Positions 21,051-33,031 of a DNA stretch of 64,000 nucleotides are shown here, one piece after another. Source of the DNA: Ilex aquifolium (taxonomy: Eukaryota; Streptophyta; Magnoliopsida; Aquifoliales; Aquifoliaceae); NCBI GenBank assembly GCA_951799425.1, contig OX637392.1, forward strand, positions 38,764,593-38,828,592, read 5' to 3'. Position 1 is the first letter of the stretch. Every line of letters starts with the position of its first letter. Below the pieces are notes generated by a model. The model did no database searches. It saw nothing but the letters and a program-made list of their open reading frames with translations, and had not been told where the DNA came from. The position numbers and the translations under genes are program-made.

Positions 21051-24000
21051 CTAGTGAAGGGATGATGAAGCTCGATTGTTTGTGGATGGACACTTTCGAA
21101 GATTATGACCTGCTTCACCACACAACCCATAATGTATATGATTACAGCCCACAGGTGAGAAGTCCATCTCATTTTGTATGCGTAGTCTTTGGACGACCAA
21201 TTAGGTTTCGCCATTGGTAGCGATTAGGGACTAATTTGGGACATTCAAGGTCATTCCAATAATCTTCATGCTCTAGAGGATACATTTCGGGCGCCCAAGT
21301 GTTGTCTAAAGAATTGATGCTGTAAATGGGATCTATAAAATTTTGAAAAATCAATTGAAAAAAAGAGCATACAACCAATATGTGAGAGCAAGGATTACTT
21401 GATTCATTGTTGACATGCATATGAACACGTGCCCAGACTGCTTTTAGAAGTTAGGATTACTTGGAACTCATATATTTTAGCCTATATATATGCTCCAAAC
21501 CCTTAATGATTGGGGGAACATACATTGTAAACAAGATCTAGAGTCGTCAACCCTTTTTCTTCTTCCATTTTTTTTTTGTTTTTCATGTCAATGGATTTCT
21601 AAACCCAAAACTAAAGCTAGGTGATTCTTTCCATAAAGCATGATATTTTCTTCAATGCATGATATTTTCTTGTTAATTGATTCTTATGTTTTAGTAAAAT
21701 GTTCGCTCTGTAAAATCTCTTGATTTGTTGTGCCACTTACATCAAATGCTATAGATTTCCTGCGAGTCAAATAACTAATTTTGTATGCTTGGATCAATTA
21801 ATTAGTATTTTTATGAAAGATAATTGGTTTCTTTTTTGTGATTAAAAGATATTTTCTTTGTTGGAGATCTTGATTCATTGTCGATTCTGAGCACAATAAA
21901 TATTTGTGATATACAATTAAATAATAATTTTTATTCAAATAAATTATCAGTTATACTTTTCAATATTATCACCGCTAAATCTTTCGATTAAGATCACTAC
22001 TCAGGTGATTCTTAATTGAGTTCAAAAACTGAATCAAAATAGAAATTGTGTAGAGTTGGAAGAGGGTCTCTAATGCTTTAGTATCTGTCAAATATTATTT
22101 TACCCAAAATTTACTACTTCCTTCAAATTCAATTCTCTCAAATATCATCAAAGCAATTTTTACTTTCGTTTTTAAATTTATTGTGTTTCAAGTTTTTAGC
22201 AATTCCCTATGGTACGACCTCGCACTCCTGAAAAATTTATTACTTCGCGATAACTTGCACTTGGGTGATCAATTCTAAAGTTGTAGTCTTTTTCGGCCCT
22301 CCATACTAGATCCTTCAAGTGCTCATCCTTGAGCCTTTGTTAAAGTTACTATGCACATGCCTAAGATAGAAGCGGTGACAAGCATGTGGCTATTTCTATA
22401 AAGAATCTTCTGCATTCACAACAAAAATTATTGCTTTATGTCTATCTAAGATCAAACATATCCTTGCTCGATCCCTCACAACATATCGTCGAAGGTTGTA
22501 TAGATGAAAATACTAACTACGACGTTTCTTATCTTCCAGGATTGTAAATGCAATAGGTAAATTTTTTTTATTATCATCAAATCCTGTAGTAATTAACATC
22601 TTTCCCTTATACTTGCTGTGTAGAAAGGTCCCATCGATACTAATAACGGGTCGTCAATGTGAAAACTCATCAATGCTCACTTTGAATGCTCAGGATATTC
22701 AGCCGAACAAATTGAATTCTTTATTTCCATCCATGAATTTCCACTTGACAATTGAGCCCCGGTTATACTTCACGATGGCACACATAAATTTAGGCAACAT
22801 GCGGTATGACATGTCTTAATCACCAAAAATCCTAGCAATCGTCTTGTTCCTCACATCCCATGGCCTATTGTACAAGATATCATACTTAAATTAATCCTTT
22901 ATTTTTCATCTGATAAGTGATATTTTCAATTGTGGGGTGTCATGAAGAAGACCCTATATAATAGGAGATATGAAGTCAGAATCAAGCTATTTGTGGTCAC
23001 GACTTATCCGTGGGTAGAAACGGTATGAGTCCCCTGTATTTTGTAATTTGAAAAATTTTGGAGTTTTTTTTGGCAAAAATGTGCACTATATGACCCACAC
23101 TGTTGTCTTGATTTCCACCACATCATAATCCTAATTCATCTTGATGGAAAATCATTTTACTACTCTAATCAGTGAATCTTTATCCTTGAAAACCATACCC
23201 TTCGAAAACTCCAGCTTTTTCAGATCCTACCATTTCAACTCAGTAGAAGATGGTAAGCTATTAGCTTAACTTACTTACCCTAATTAATATTTGTGAAGAG
23301 TAGAGAGTTAGGTTGTGCATACGAACCTCGTCACTAGTCGTATTGGGTAGCCCATTTCCATCCAAGTCATCAATCAATAATTCATTATACTCTTCCTCTG
23401 AGTCATCTGTGTGATCATTCACATTCCTCACCAACGATCCGAGGTTGTAGCATAGTTGACGTTGAATCTAAAGGATCTACTGCTAGATAGATACCTTTGG
23501 CAGCTAATCTTCTCCGTTTTACACTTGAAAATAGGGAATTCAATATCCTGGTGGATAATATAATATATGGTTGTCAGCGTAGTTTCTAGGGCTGTAGTAT
23601 CCGTGGGTATAGCTATACTGCCTAGGCTCGTCCATTAACTACATTCCTACGGGGGGTGGAACATTCACCCGTCAAGCCAAAATTTGGAAATGTTGAGGTG
23701 CCTATTTCCCATTTGAGAAAATCAGTATAAGCCATGCTGGTAGTGGTTTACCCCCAGTCTGACTCCTACCAATGAATGTGTTGATGTCTTGTCTCCACAT
23801 ACAACTCAAAACTGTTCAACATCTGGTTGTTGAATACCATATTAAGCATAACACCCATAATATCTTCATTTACAATATCCATTTGTACATATGTAGTCAT
23901 GTTTTCTCCTAGTGTAGCGGGATATCTACATATCAACCTCAACTTGTATTGAGCCTTATACAACCCCATTACAGTGTAGGTTTTATATTGTGACACCGTT

Positions 24001-24053
24001 TAGAATAATGCATCCTCAAGGAGGAGAAACATAGCGTAACCTCTCTGAGTCAT
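21051..24053 (-). pseudogene. Mutator-like (MULE) transposase
   Basis: DDE transposase of the MULE superfamily, minus strand, ATG at 24051-24053. The N-terminal part resembles the PB1-like/MuDR leader: YKTYTVMGLYKAQYKLRLIC and DIVNEDIMGVMLNMVFNNQM. A basic KRRRLAAKG block and an acidic stretch follow. The catalytic region gives RPVISIDGTFLHSKYKGKML with the first Asp, then ICLILDRHKAI with the second, and a C..H motif near CHRFYLRHVHS. The C-terminus has INSLDNTWAPEMYPLEHEDY, IGRPKTTHTK and a zinc knuckle ending GLCGEAGHNLRKCPSTNN before the TAG at 21051. Many stops and frameshifts break it. It is on the same strand as the PMD gene, a known MULE pairing. Confidence 0.8.
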
Positions 24054-25724
24054 AATACATTTTCCCACCCCAATACAACATTATACTGTCTTGATTTCTC
24101 ACCATGCCAAACTATATCAACATCAATCTGAAAGGAAATAACCAGTACCCGTAGATCGATAGAGCAAGGTTAATAACAACATTGGATACACCATTCAAAA
24201 TAGGAATTCTTCCTTTCCTTGCTATTTTATGCTTTACAAACAGAGTGTAAAGATGAACACAAATAAAGTAGAATTATGAGAAAATACATCAAAGGTTAAT
24301 TTTCCTTGGTTAGTTGGCGATACTAATAGGACATGAATGGAGAAGTAGTAAGTGGATGCCTAATAGGGATGTATTTATGCTTCAAAAACCGAAGGAAATG
24401 GTAATAAGATTTCATTCATTTTCATGGGTCCATCCAACAAGCCTTAATTGAATGGAGAGGGAGTAAGTGGATGCCTACCACATCACATATGCACTTCATC
24501 CACTGACATGCTTCTTTGCTAAGATAATAAAGTTAGAAGAAATTTAAGAGCATAACTAGGAAAAGTATTATGGAAATCAGTGCATAACTAGGAAAAGTAT
24601 TATGAAAGTTTTACCATCATAAATTTGAGTCACAAAAACTCTCTCTATATATAAAAGTGGGTCTGTGTACCCTTGACCTTATAACATCTCTAACATAGGG
24701 CTGCCTCCCTAGTCTTTAAATGGGGAGAATATCGTGCACTGGATGGATTGCCCTTTCCTTATATATTTTTGTCATAGGTTCAAGTCACAAAAATAATCTT
24801 TATGCATGTGGAACTAAGGTCGTATACAACTGATCTTCCCTCCCTAAACCCTGCCATGGCTAGAGTTTCATACATTGGATGGACTAACCTTTTCCTTTTA
24901 AACATAAACACTGGAGTGGCTAAGCTACTAGATAAAGTGGAGATGTTGGGACAAGTTGAGGAATAGATAAAATAGGCAAGATAAGTACTCACTCACTAAT
25001 TAATACACATTGGTAACAATGCAATGCAAAAAAAAAATATAGCACATAACATACAACAATATAATGTGTCTATATGTTTGCATGAAAGAGAATAAAATTA
25101 AAAGTAATTGAAGCTGTTAATAAATTTTGAGATACTTGGGTGTAGATGTTATAAATTAAAAGAAATTGACATCACAAAACAATGCTGATGAAACAGAAAC
25201 ATAACAGACTTTTGTGCACATTTCTTTAAAAGCCCCAAAATACAAGAACTCAAGAAGGAAGATGTTTAAGATGCTGAGGGTTAGATTATAAGGCCAGTCA
25301 TAACAAATCTAATTATGGTGAGCAAAAGTCAAGAACATTAAGCAATAAAGCAATTCTAGGTTATTATGGCCACAAAAATAATTCATTTATGAAGGTTATA
25401 TACACTTATTCGCCCTCTCAAAAAATTGACCAAAAAACATCAAATATTCATTTCATGCAGTGCAAAAGGATGTAAACATATTATCTTTTATTGTATATAT
25501 AGAGAGAGAGAGGCATAGAGAGATAGAGAGAATGGAAAACAAAGATAGAAAGTGGCAGAGAGAGATACCTGGTATGAACAACTGGCTGGAGTGGAGGAGT
25601 GTTGATGGTGGAGGAAGACATGGTTCGTGCGAGCTAATGGTGGAGGAAAACGTTGGTCAAAGTGATGGAGGAGTGGTGGTGGATTACACGTGGATACAGG
25701 GCAAATAATGGTTCTAGATCAGGG
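24054..25724. other. Spacer upstream of the transposase
   Basis: AT-rich, no recognisable gene. Contains an A run near 25028 and a GA-rich tract (25498-25530, AGAGAGAGAGAGGCATAGAG). No inverted counterpart of the 2.84-kb repeat array was found here, so the right end of the Mutator-like element is not placed. Confidence 0.5.
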
Positions 25725-26867
25725 ATAAGCAAGTCAAGGCTGAGCACCAGAGACCAACAGGGTTGTTCCAGCCTTTGGAGGTGGCTGAGTGGAAGTAGAA
25801 GCACGTCACTATGGATTTTGTAACCCACTTGCCACCGACATTGTGGGGCATGACGCGTTATGGGTGATTGTGGACCAGCTCACAAAGTCGGCACACTTTT
25901 TGGCAGTGCGGATGACCTTCACACTGGAGGAATTATGTAGGTTGTATATACGGGAGATAGTTCGGTTACATGGGGTACCCGTGTCTATCATATCGGATTG
26001 GGATCCCAAGTTCACGACCCATTTTTTGGGAGAGTTTCTAACGGGCTATGGGAACACAATTGATGATCAGCAACACTTTTCATTCCCAGACAGACGGGCA
26101 GTCAAAGAGGACCATCCAGACTTTAGAGGACATGCTACGGGCATGCGTCCTTGATCTCAAGGGTAACTAGGATGAGCATTTGCCCTTGGTGGAGTTCGCC
26201 TATAACAATAGTCATCAGGCGAGCATATAGATGACACCCTATGAATAATTTATGGGAGGCCGTGCTGTTCTCCGGTTTGTTGGACAGAGGTTGGAGAGAG
26301 ACCTTCTACGGGTCCAAATTTGATCAGAGACACATCGGAGAAGGTGAACTTGATACGAAATCGTCTTCTTACGACAAAGAGTCGGCAGAAGAGCTACGTC
26401 GATAGGCGGTGGCGACCTCTGAAGTTCGATGTTGGTGATCACATCTTCTTGAAGGTGATGCCTAAGAGGGGAATGATCAAATTCAGGAAGCGAGAAAAGC
26501 TGTCGCCGAGGTATATTGGGCCCTTCGAGGTACTCGAGAGGGTTGATACAGTCGCTTATCGGTTGGCATTACCGCCAAATCTATCAGATGTTAACACGGT
26601 GTTCCATGTCTCTATGCTCTAGAAATACACTCCAGATCCTACACATGTGGTGGATTTGGGTGAGTTGGTTGTTGACGTAGATGGGACCTTCGAGGAGGGA
26701 TTAGTGCGTATCATGGATAGCCGAGAGCAGGTTTTGCGAGGTAAGATCGTGAGGCTGGAGAAGGTGCTGTGGCAGCACCGTGGTATGGAAGAGGCAACAT
26801 ATGAGCGTGAGGACACTATCCGTACCACCTATCTGTTCTTGTTTGAGGATGGAGGTAACTTCTTGTA
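25725..26867 (+). pseudogene. Ty3/gypsy chromovirus pol: integrase and chromodomain (5'-truncated)
   Basis: Open frames broken by a few stops give the integrase core: WVIVDQLTKSAHFLAVRMTF, LYIREIVRLHGVPVSIISDW, then a frameshifted Q/H-rich part, and EFAYNNSHQAS. The integrase C-terminal GPY/F region follows, with KLSPRYIGPFEVLERVDTVA and NTVFHVSML. A chromodomain-like tail reads RGKIVRLEKVLWQHRG and then EEATYEREDTIRTTY and LFEDGG. This domain order and the immediately following PPT and LTR identify a Tekay/Del-type chromovirus. Gag, protease, RT and RNase H are missing to the left, so the element is truncated at about 25725. Confidence 0.8.
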
Positions 26868-26948
26868 GTCATAAAGTACTATATGACTGTTGCATATGCA
26901 TGTGGTTGATTGTGCATGTGTGTGTAAATTTCGGGGATGAAATTTATT

Positions 26949-26963
26949 TTAAGGGGGGAAGAA
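26949..26963 (+). promoter_or_regulatory. Polypurine tract
   Basis: TTAAGGGGGGAAGAA sits directly before the LTR start TGTAAAACCCGG at 26964, as expected for plus-strand priming. Confidence 0.75.
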
Positions 26964-27676
26964 TGTAAAACCCGGAAAAATTTGAATTTTTATGAAAAAA
27001 GGCAAAACAGTAATTAGCCATTGCGGTATGGGTTGAAAATTCAAGAACTCGGATGACGAAATGGACTTCACCATTGGATTCGTCTTGTGAAATCTAGTTA
27101 CTCAGTCAATTTTCGTTGAATTCCGAGACAGTCAGATTTTTCTCGTTTACGATGCGATCGGGTGTAGCATGACCAAAATAAACGCGATCAGGAATTAATT
27201 GAAAAATAATTTAAAGTTAGTTCAAATAAAATATTTCGAACATAACATGAAACAAAATTTAATTGATTTAGGATAAAACTAGATCAGGAAAAGATGGGAC
27301 GTGTGGCGCGTTGTGGGCCAAGTATCCTAGGGGTACAAAAGGGGAAAAAATCAGATTTTTCCCCCCATAAGATTTTCCCCCCATTTTGGGTGCTGATTTT
27401 CGATAGAGAGAGAGAGAGAGGGGAAAGAAGAGAGGAAAATTCAAGGGTTCTTCCTCCTCCTTGTGATCTAGGACCAACTTTTCGTCGAATTGTCTTGAGC
27501 CAAGAACGAAAATTGTTTTACGCGACGAGAGCTACGTATACGTACCAAAAATCGGGGATTTCACCGAAGTCTCAAGATCGATATTTTTTGAAAATTAAGG
27601 TTTGAAGTTTGATTTGGGTTCTTGAGAGTTTCTACCACTCGTATTTACACTTCAAGAGGTAGGGTTCTTCTCCTTG
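26964..27676 (+). repeat. Chromovirus 3' LTR, truncated
   Basis: Starts TGTAAAACCCGGAAAAATTT and matches the LTRs at 10397-12811, 29613-31754 (both minus) and 62445 onward. Homology stops around 27676, a little after TTCAAGAGGTAGGGTTC, where minus-strand gag sequence begins. About two thirds of the LTR is missing. A GA run lies at 27407-27420. Confidence 0.75.
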
Positions 27677-27684
27677 ACCTGTCT

Positions 27685-28766
27685 GCCCTATTTATGGTGT
27701 TCCCGTACGTGTTGTGGTAGGAGCCTACCCCATATCCTAGTACTAGTACTGGCTCCCCTGGCCCATGGTGGGATATGGAAGAATGGAAAATGTCTGTGGA
27801 AATCCCACTATCGACTGGGATTGAGGCGTATCCCCAAACCCGGTGAACCTTGCCTCTACGGGCACTCCCTTCTCAAGTGGCCTGGTTGGTGGCAATAGAA
27901 ACATGTCTGTGGGCCTCCTTGTGGTGTGCCCCTAGAGTTCTTCCTGCCTTGGCAAGATTGGCCTTGGCCCTGCTCTTGTGATTCGTAAGGGGTCGAAGTC
28001 CTCCGCTCTTCCTCGAGCTGGTAATGGAGGATTGCCCCTCCTTCTTGTCCTTTGATTCAGCCTCCCAGATACTCTTGGCATCTTCAACTTCTCTCTCGAT
28101 GACCATGGCTGTCTCGACCATCTCGTGAGGTCATGCAACCTGTGGCCAATGATCTTCCTACGGATGGATAGCTTTAGGCCATCCTCAAACCTCTTAACCT
28201 TGGCCAAATCTGTGGCCACTTAGTCATCCGTAAAATGTGCCAACTCTATAAAAATTTTCCACGTACTGCATGACCATCATCGTTCCTTGCTTCAGGTCCA
28301 GAAACTCTCGGGCCTTGACTAGCTAAAGAGCTGAAGGGAAGTATTTGCCCATAAATAGCTCTCGACATTCTTCCCATGTCATTGCGTCAATATCTTGTGA
28401 GGTCCTTGCCCATGTCCACCAAAGATAGGCCTCTCCTTTAAGCTAAAAAGTGGCTAGCTGTATCTTAGTGGCGTCGGTTGTGATCTCCATTGCTTGTAAA
28501 ATCTTGTCAACCTGTTGGAACCAATAGTCGACTACCATCAGATCTGCTTCCCCTTTGAAGGTAGGTGGCTTGTGGGACTTAAACTTCTAAAGGTTTCTCG
28601 AACCTCCTTGACCCATGTTGGTGCTATCTTGTACGAAAGTAGCCGCCATGGTATTCATAACATTCATGAATGCGTCTTGATCATAGATGGGGGGTGGTGG
28701 TGGTTGATTGTTCTAACCGCCCCCTCGACCATTTCGTCGTGGCCATCCCCGTCCTCTAATTGCCAT
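27685..28766 (-). pseudogene. Ty3/gypsy chromovirus Gag
   Basis: ATG at 28764-28766 begins MAIRGRGWPRRNGRGGG. Recognisable Gag capsid blocks follow on the minus strand in shifting frames: HKPPTFKGEADLMVVDYWFQ, ATFxLKGEAYLWWTWAR, ECRELFMGKYFPS, KAREFLDLKQGTMMVMQYV, KVKRFEDGLKLSIRRKI and EREVEDAKSIWEAE. A CCHC knuckle, CFYCHQPGHLRREC, lies near 27855-27896. Several stops and frameshifts are present. The downstream pol is absent, because the sequence switches at about 27680 to a plus-strand LTR. Confidence 0.75.
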
Positions 28767-29600
28767 CTAAACACACAAGATAACAATAGAACTAACTTAG
28801 TCTCATGAATCATTAACAATGTCGGAGAATCATAGAATATATCACAACAATGCATGATGTCATAAAAAAAGAACATGCGAGTTGGTTTCAGGTTAATATC
28901 ATTACACACTCTTACTCTTTTTGTCATAATTCTTAGGATACTAATAATTTGGGGCTGAAATCTATCTTATTTGAAAGTAGACATCCCGAGCTTTCCAACT
29001 ATAGTTTATTTTCTTAATTCTGACTACGGTAACAAAAGTTATGGTCGTTCAAAGTCGGAGGAAAAATTCTCTCTTATTTGGCCCCCAATATGTGAAATGT
29101 ATCGTGTTACTACTTTATCGCATATGCATTCTCAGCTGCCCATGTTGCTTAAAATGCTTAGTGTGTTACTGGTTTGGCCGACAATATGTGGAATGTACCA
29201 TGTTACTACTTTTGTGGAGGGCACGTTACTATTTTCTCGCATATGCAATTTTTAAGCCATGTTTCCACTTTTATGGAAGCATGTTACTATTTTCTTGCAT
29301 ATGCAATTTTAAGCCATGTTACTACTTTTATGGAAGCATGTTACTATTTTCTTGCGTATGAATCTTAACCATGCTCATGTTACTACTTTCTTTTCCAACC
29401 TTAAGGCTATAATTCTACCTAGGTTTTCCACATTCTTCATGCTCAAGCACACACATATATTCATACACGTAGTACGTAACAAAGAATATGCAATGCACGT
29501 GAATGCAATTTCCTAACCCAAATCTTCCCGTAAAATAAAATTACGGAATCACTTCCCACGAGATCCATGTAAGATCTAAAGTCTAAGCTATGATACCAAG
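28767..29600 (-). other. Chromovirus leader and primer-binding site
   Basis: Untranslated leader between PBS and gag. The minus strand has TGGTATCATAGC starting at 29598, one mismatch from the initiator tRNA-Met primer site. The leader holds a degenerate tandem array at 29195-29355 (units containing CATGTTACTA and TTTTATGGAAG with TTCTTGCATATG). Confidence 0.65.
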
Positions 29601-29612
29601 CTCCGGAGGTCC

Positions 29613-31754
29613 TGATTAATCTGTTGATCATCCATCAACCCAGGGAATAACCCGTGATACCATTTAACCCGATAACATGTAGTGATACCTCATTCACCAG
29701 GGTCCATAACTTCATAAAATTCGGGTAGAGTCTCCTTTGTACTTGGAGCTCTACCCAACACACATAACTTGTGCAATCCTAACCATTGACCACACCAGGT
29801 CCCAACTATAATTATTCAATCATATAGCATTGAATACCAAACTGTAACTTCATGTATGTATACATTCTTTCAACAAAAAGAATAACTATCCTAAAGTCCC
29901 ATATACATGCCTTTTTTAATATAAAACAAGTTTTGTTTACAAAAACTATACAAGGCTAAATGTAAATATATATAAGGGACTACAAAATATAACTCAAGAG
30001 CCATAACCTGACTCTTTCATCAATATGGGCCCAAGTGAGGGCTTCCAGCGGAAGTTTGTCCGATACCTGAAATATATTCCCATAAAGGGTGAGCCAACGC
30101 TCAATAGGGTATCTCCTATGGAGGTCACCTCCCAACCCATATGCATATGAAATGTCATATAATCATAATAGCTTTCAAGCATTCATTTTCGTATGTATAA
30201 CATGAATAATGCTACAAATCATGCCATGTTATGAAGTGAGAACTCATTCATGTAATGCCAACACTGAGCCCCATCTCAGGCTCCCATAACACATCAATGT
30301 CATGCGTATATATCTGGGCATTCTAAGCCCCCGTCATTGATGTTAATCATCCAATGAACATTTAATTTAATGCTGTGTCTTTTTGGGGCAACGATTTATG
30401 GTCTTTCACCAACGGAACACCACTCGCGGCTCCGTTTTTGCTGTCACGCTTTTATGGGCTAATTACAACAATGGAAAGCGTGTAACCGACATTACCGGGT
30501 CTTGCACCTGAGGGAGAATCTAACCCTTTTTGCTACACTCCGATACACTTATTTATGCAATTCTAGTGCGACTTAGCTAGACCTAAGTCCAACATTCCCG
30601 AGCCCACCCGTTAACTCACCTCGGCGGTGATTGACCCAAATCCATGCACACACACTCATACTCACACTCATGTCAATGCCCACGAATGTAGTGCAAGCCG
30701 TGCATATGCAAATGCAATTGATATCATCATGCACATCATATTAAAGCATATAATGAACATGTCTATTACCATAAACATTTCCAAGCATGACATATATGGT
30801 TACAACCCAATAAATATACTTAAACTTACCTAAGCATTTTATCAAAACACTTAGAAGGCATGAAATGTTAACACATTGCATACCCACAACAAAGCCACAT
30901 AATCTTCATCATATAAATTCATCAAGGTCATTATAATTTATAATTAACATGCTATATGAAATGGAATCATACCTATTTCATATAGCAACACTAGGTTGAA
31001 AGTAAACCTAGATAGAAGGGAACCCTATCTCTTGTAGCGTGCGTACATGGTAGAGCAACATTGGAAGAAGCTAGACAAAGCCTTTACAAGCCTTGGTTCA
31101 ATCTTGAGCCAAAACTATGATTTTTGAAATGTTTCGTAATTGAGCATGGATGGTACCCACGCATATCCCTCACCGTTGTGAGTAAATTTAGTTCTGTCTC
31201 CTATACAAGTCATCGCTCGGATCTTGTTAGATCACAGGAAAAAGATGAAGAAGATTAAAGAAATAGCTTTTTTTTGTTTCATTTTCTCTCTCTCTCTCTC
31301 TCTCTCTCTTTTCTCTCTCTTTCGAATGATGCTTTTGGTGTGTGGTGGAGACTAAGTTTCCCCTTGTTCTTTCTTTATATACTTGGCCCAAAAGGGGCCA
31401 CGTGTCATCTTTTGATTGGTCCGATTTTAATCCCAACCATTCCTGTCTTGACACATGTGATATTTAATATAATTTTATAATATTTAATTTAAATTATATT
31501 ACGGGTTTTGCGATTAAATCTGATCACAAATTTTAACCACGCGATACTCGATCACGTTACAACACCCGAAAAATTCGAATGTCTCAGAATTCGATGAAAA
31601 TTGACCGATTAGCTAGATTTTGTGAGACGAATCTAACGGTAAAGTCCGTTTCATCATCCAGGTTCTAGAAAAATTTAGGTTTTCAACCCGTAATTTAACG
31701 GCTAGTTATCTGTTTACCATTTTTAGTTAAGTTTTAATTTTTTCGGGTTTCACA
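29613..31754 (-). repeat. Chromovirus 5' LTR, minus strand
   Basis: About 2.14 kb. The minus strand starts TGTGAAACCCG at 31754 and ends ATTAATCA at 29613, followed by a 14-bp leader GGACCTCCGGAGCT and the PBS. Carries a (CT)n tract at 31284-31309. It belongs to the same family as the LTRs at 10397 and 62445. It splits the plus-strand pol that resumes at 31755. Confidence 0.75.
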
Positions 31755-33003
31755 GAATTCCATGCACTTGCCGTGTGTAGGGGGAAGCTGATTGAGGAGA
31801 GCCATCGTTCTAAATTTTCAATACATCCAGGTAATACCAAGATGTATAGAGACATGAAACATTAATATTGATGGAAGGGAATGAAGAGAGATGTGGCTAA
31901 GTACATCATAAAGTGTGTAGTTTGTCAACAAGTTAAAATTGAGTTTCAGAGATCGGGAGGATCATTACAATATTTACATATTCTCGCGTGGAAGTGAGAT
32001 CATGTTAATATGAATTTTGTGTCATAGTTGCATAGAAATGTTAAGGGAAATAATGCAATTTGGGTGATTGTTGATAGATTGACAAAGATTGCCCGTTTTA
32101 TACCTGTCAAGACCATGGATAATTTAGTGACTTTGAGTCAAATATACATCCGAGAGATACATGGGGTACTATTGTCAATTGTATCCAATCAAGACACCCG
32201 ATTTATAGTTCAGTACCGCTTTTTCATCCTCAGACGGATAGCCAATTGAAAATGATGATTCAAATTGTGGAAGATATGCTAAGGGCATGTATTCCAAACT
32301 TTAAGGGCAACTAGAGTGAACATTTATCATTGGTGAAATTTGCCTACAACAACAGCTACCAGGCTAGCATCAGAATGGTCCCTTATGAGGAATTGTATGA
32401 GAGACCTTGTAGATTGTCGACGTGTTGCACATAAGTTAGAGAGAGTAGTTTATTTGGACTGGAAATTATTAGAGAGACTACAGAGAAAATCTAGTTAATT
32501 TGGGAAAGATTATGCACAACTCAGAGTAGACAGAAAAACTATGTTGATAAGAGGAGAAGACCTTTGGAATTTCAGTTAGGAGAATGTGTTTCCCAAAGTC
32601 TCACCTAAGAAAGGAGTATTCAGATTTGGTAAGAAGGGATAGTTAGTCCCGTGGTATACCGGGCCATTTGAGGTGATTAGAGTGGTGGGAAAGGTAGCAT
32701 ATCAAATCAGATTACTAGCACAATTATTAGGAGTATGCGACGTGTTTCATGTATCAATGCTAAGGAAGTTTGAACCCAATACATCTCATGTAGTGGAATT
32801 AGAATGAATTAAAATTCAAGATGGGGTAACTTATGAAGAGCAACCGACGAGGATTCCTGACACCAAGGAGAAGGTGCTTCCCAATAAGCTCATATATCTG
32901 GTGAAATGTGACAACACCATAGAGTGGAGGAAACTACATGGGAACTAGAATTAGAGATGCGAGAGAAGTGCCCACACCTATTCTATACTTGAGGTAAGTT
33001 TCG
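31755..33003 (+). pseudogene. Second chromovirus pol 3' part: integrase and chromodomain remnant
   Basis: Degraded pol. The integrase zinc-binding part (LIEESHRSKFSIHPG and KYIIKCVVCQQVK, HHCC pattern) is followed by the core WVIVDRLTKIARFIPVKTMD, SQIYIREIHGVLLSIVSNQD and AYNNSYQASIRMVPYEELYE. The C-terminal PWYTGPFEVIRVVGKVAYQI and DVFHVSMLRKFEPNTSHVV come next, then a decayed chromodomain. Stops occur throughout. It is truncated on the left by the minus-strand LTR. Confidence 0.75.
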
Positions 33004-33031
33004 AGGATGAAACTTGTTTTAGGGCTTGGAT

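Noticed and set aside
27268-27605. ORFs at 27268-27605 and, similarly, 62740-63144
   Set aside because: Both sets lie in homologous LTR sequence, not in genes.
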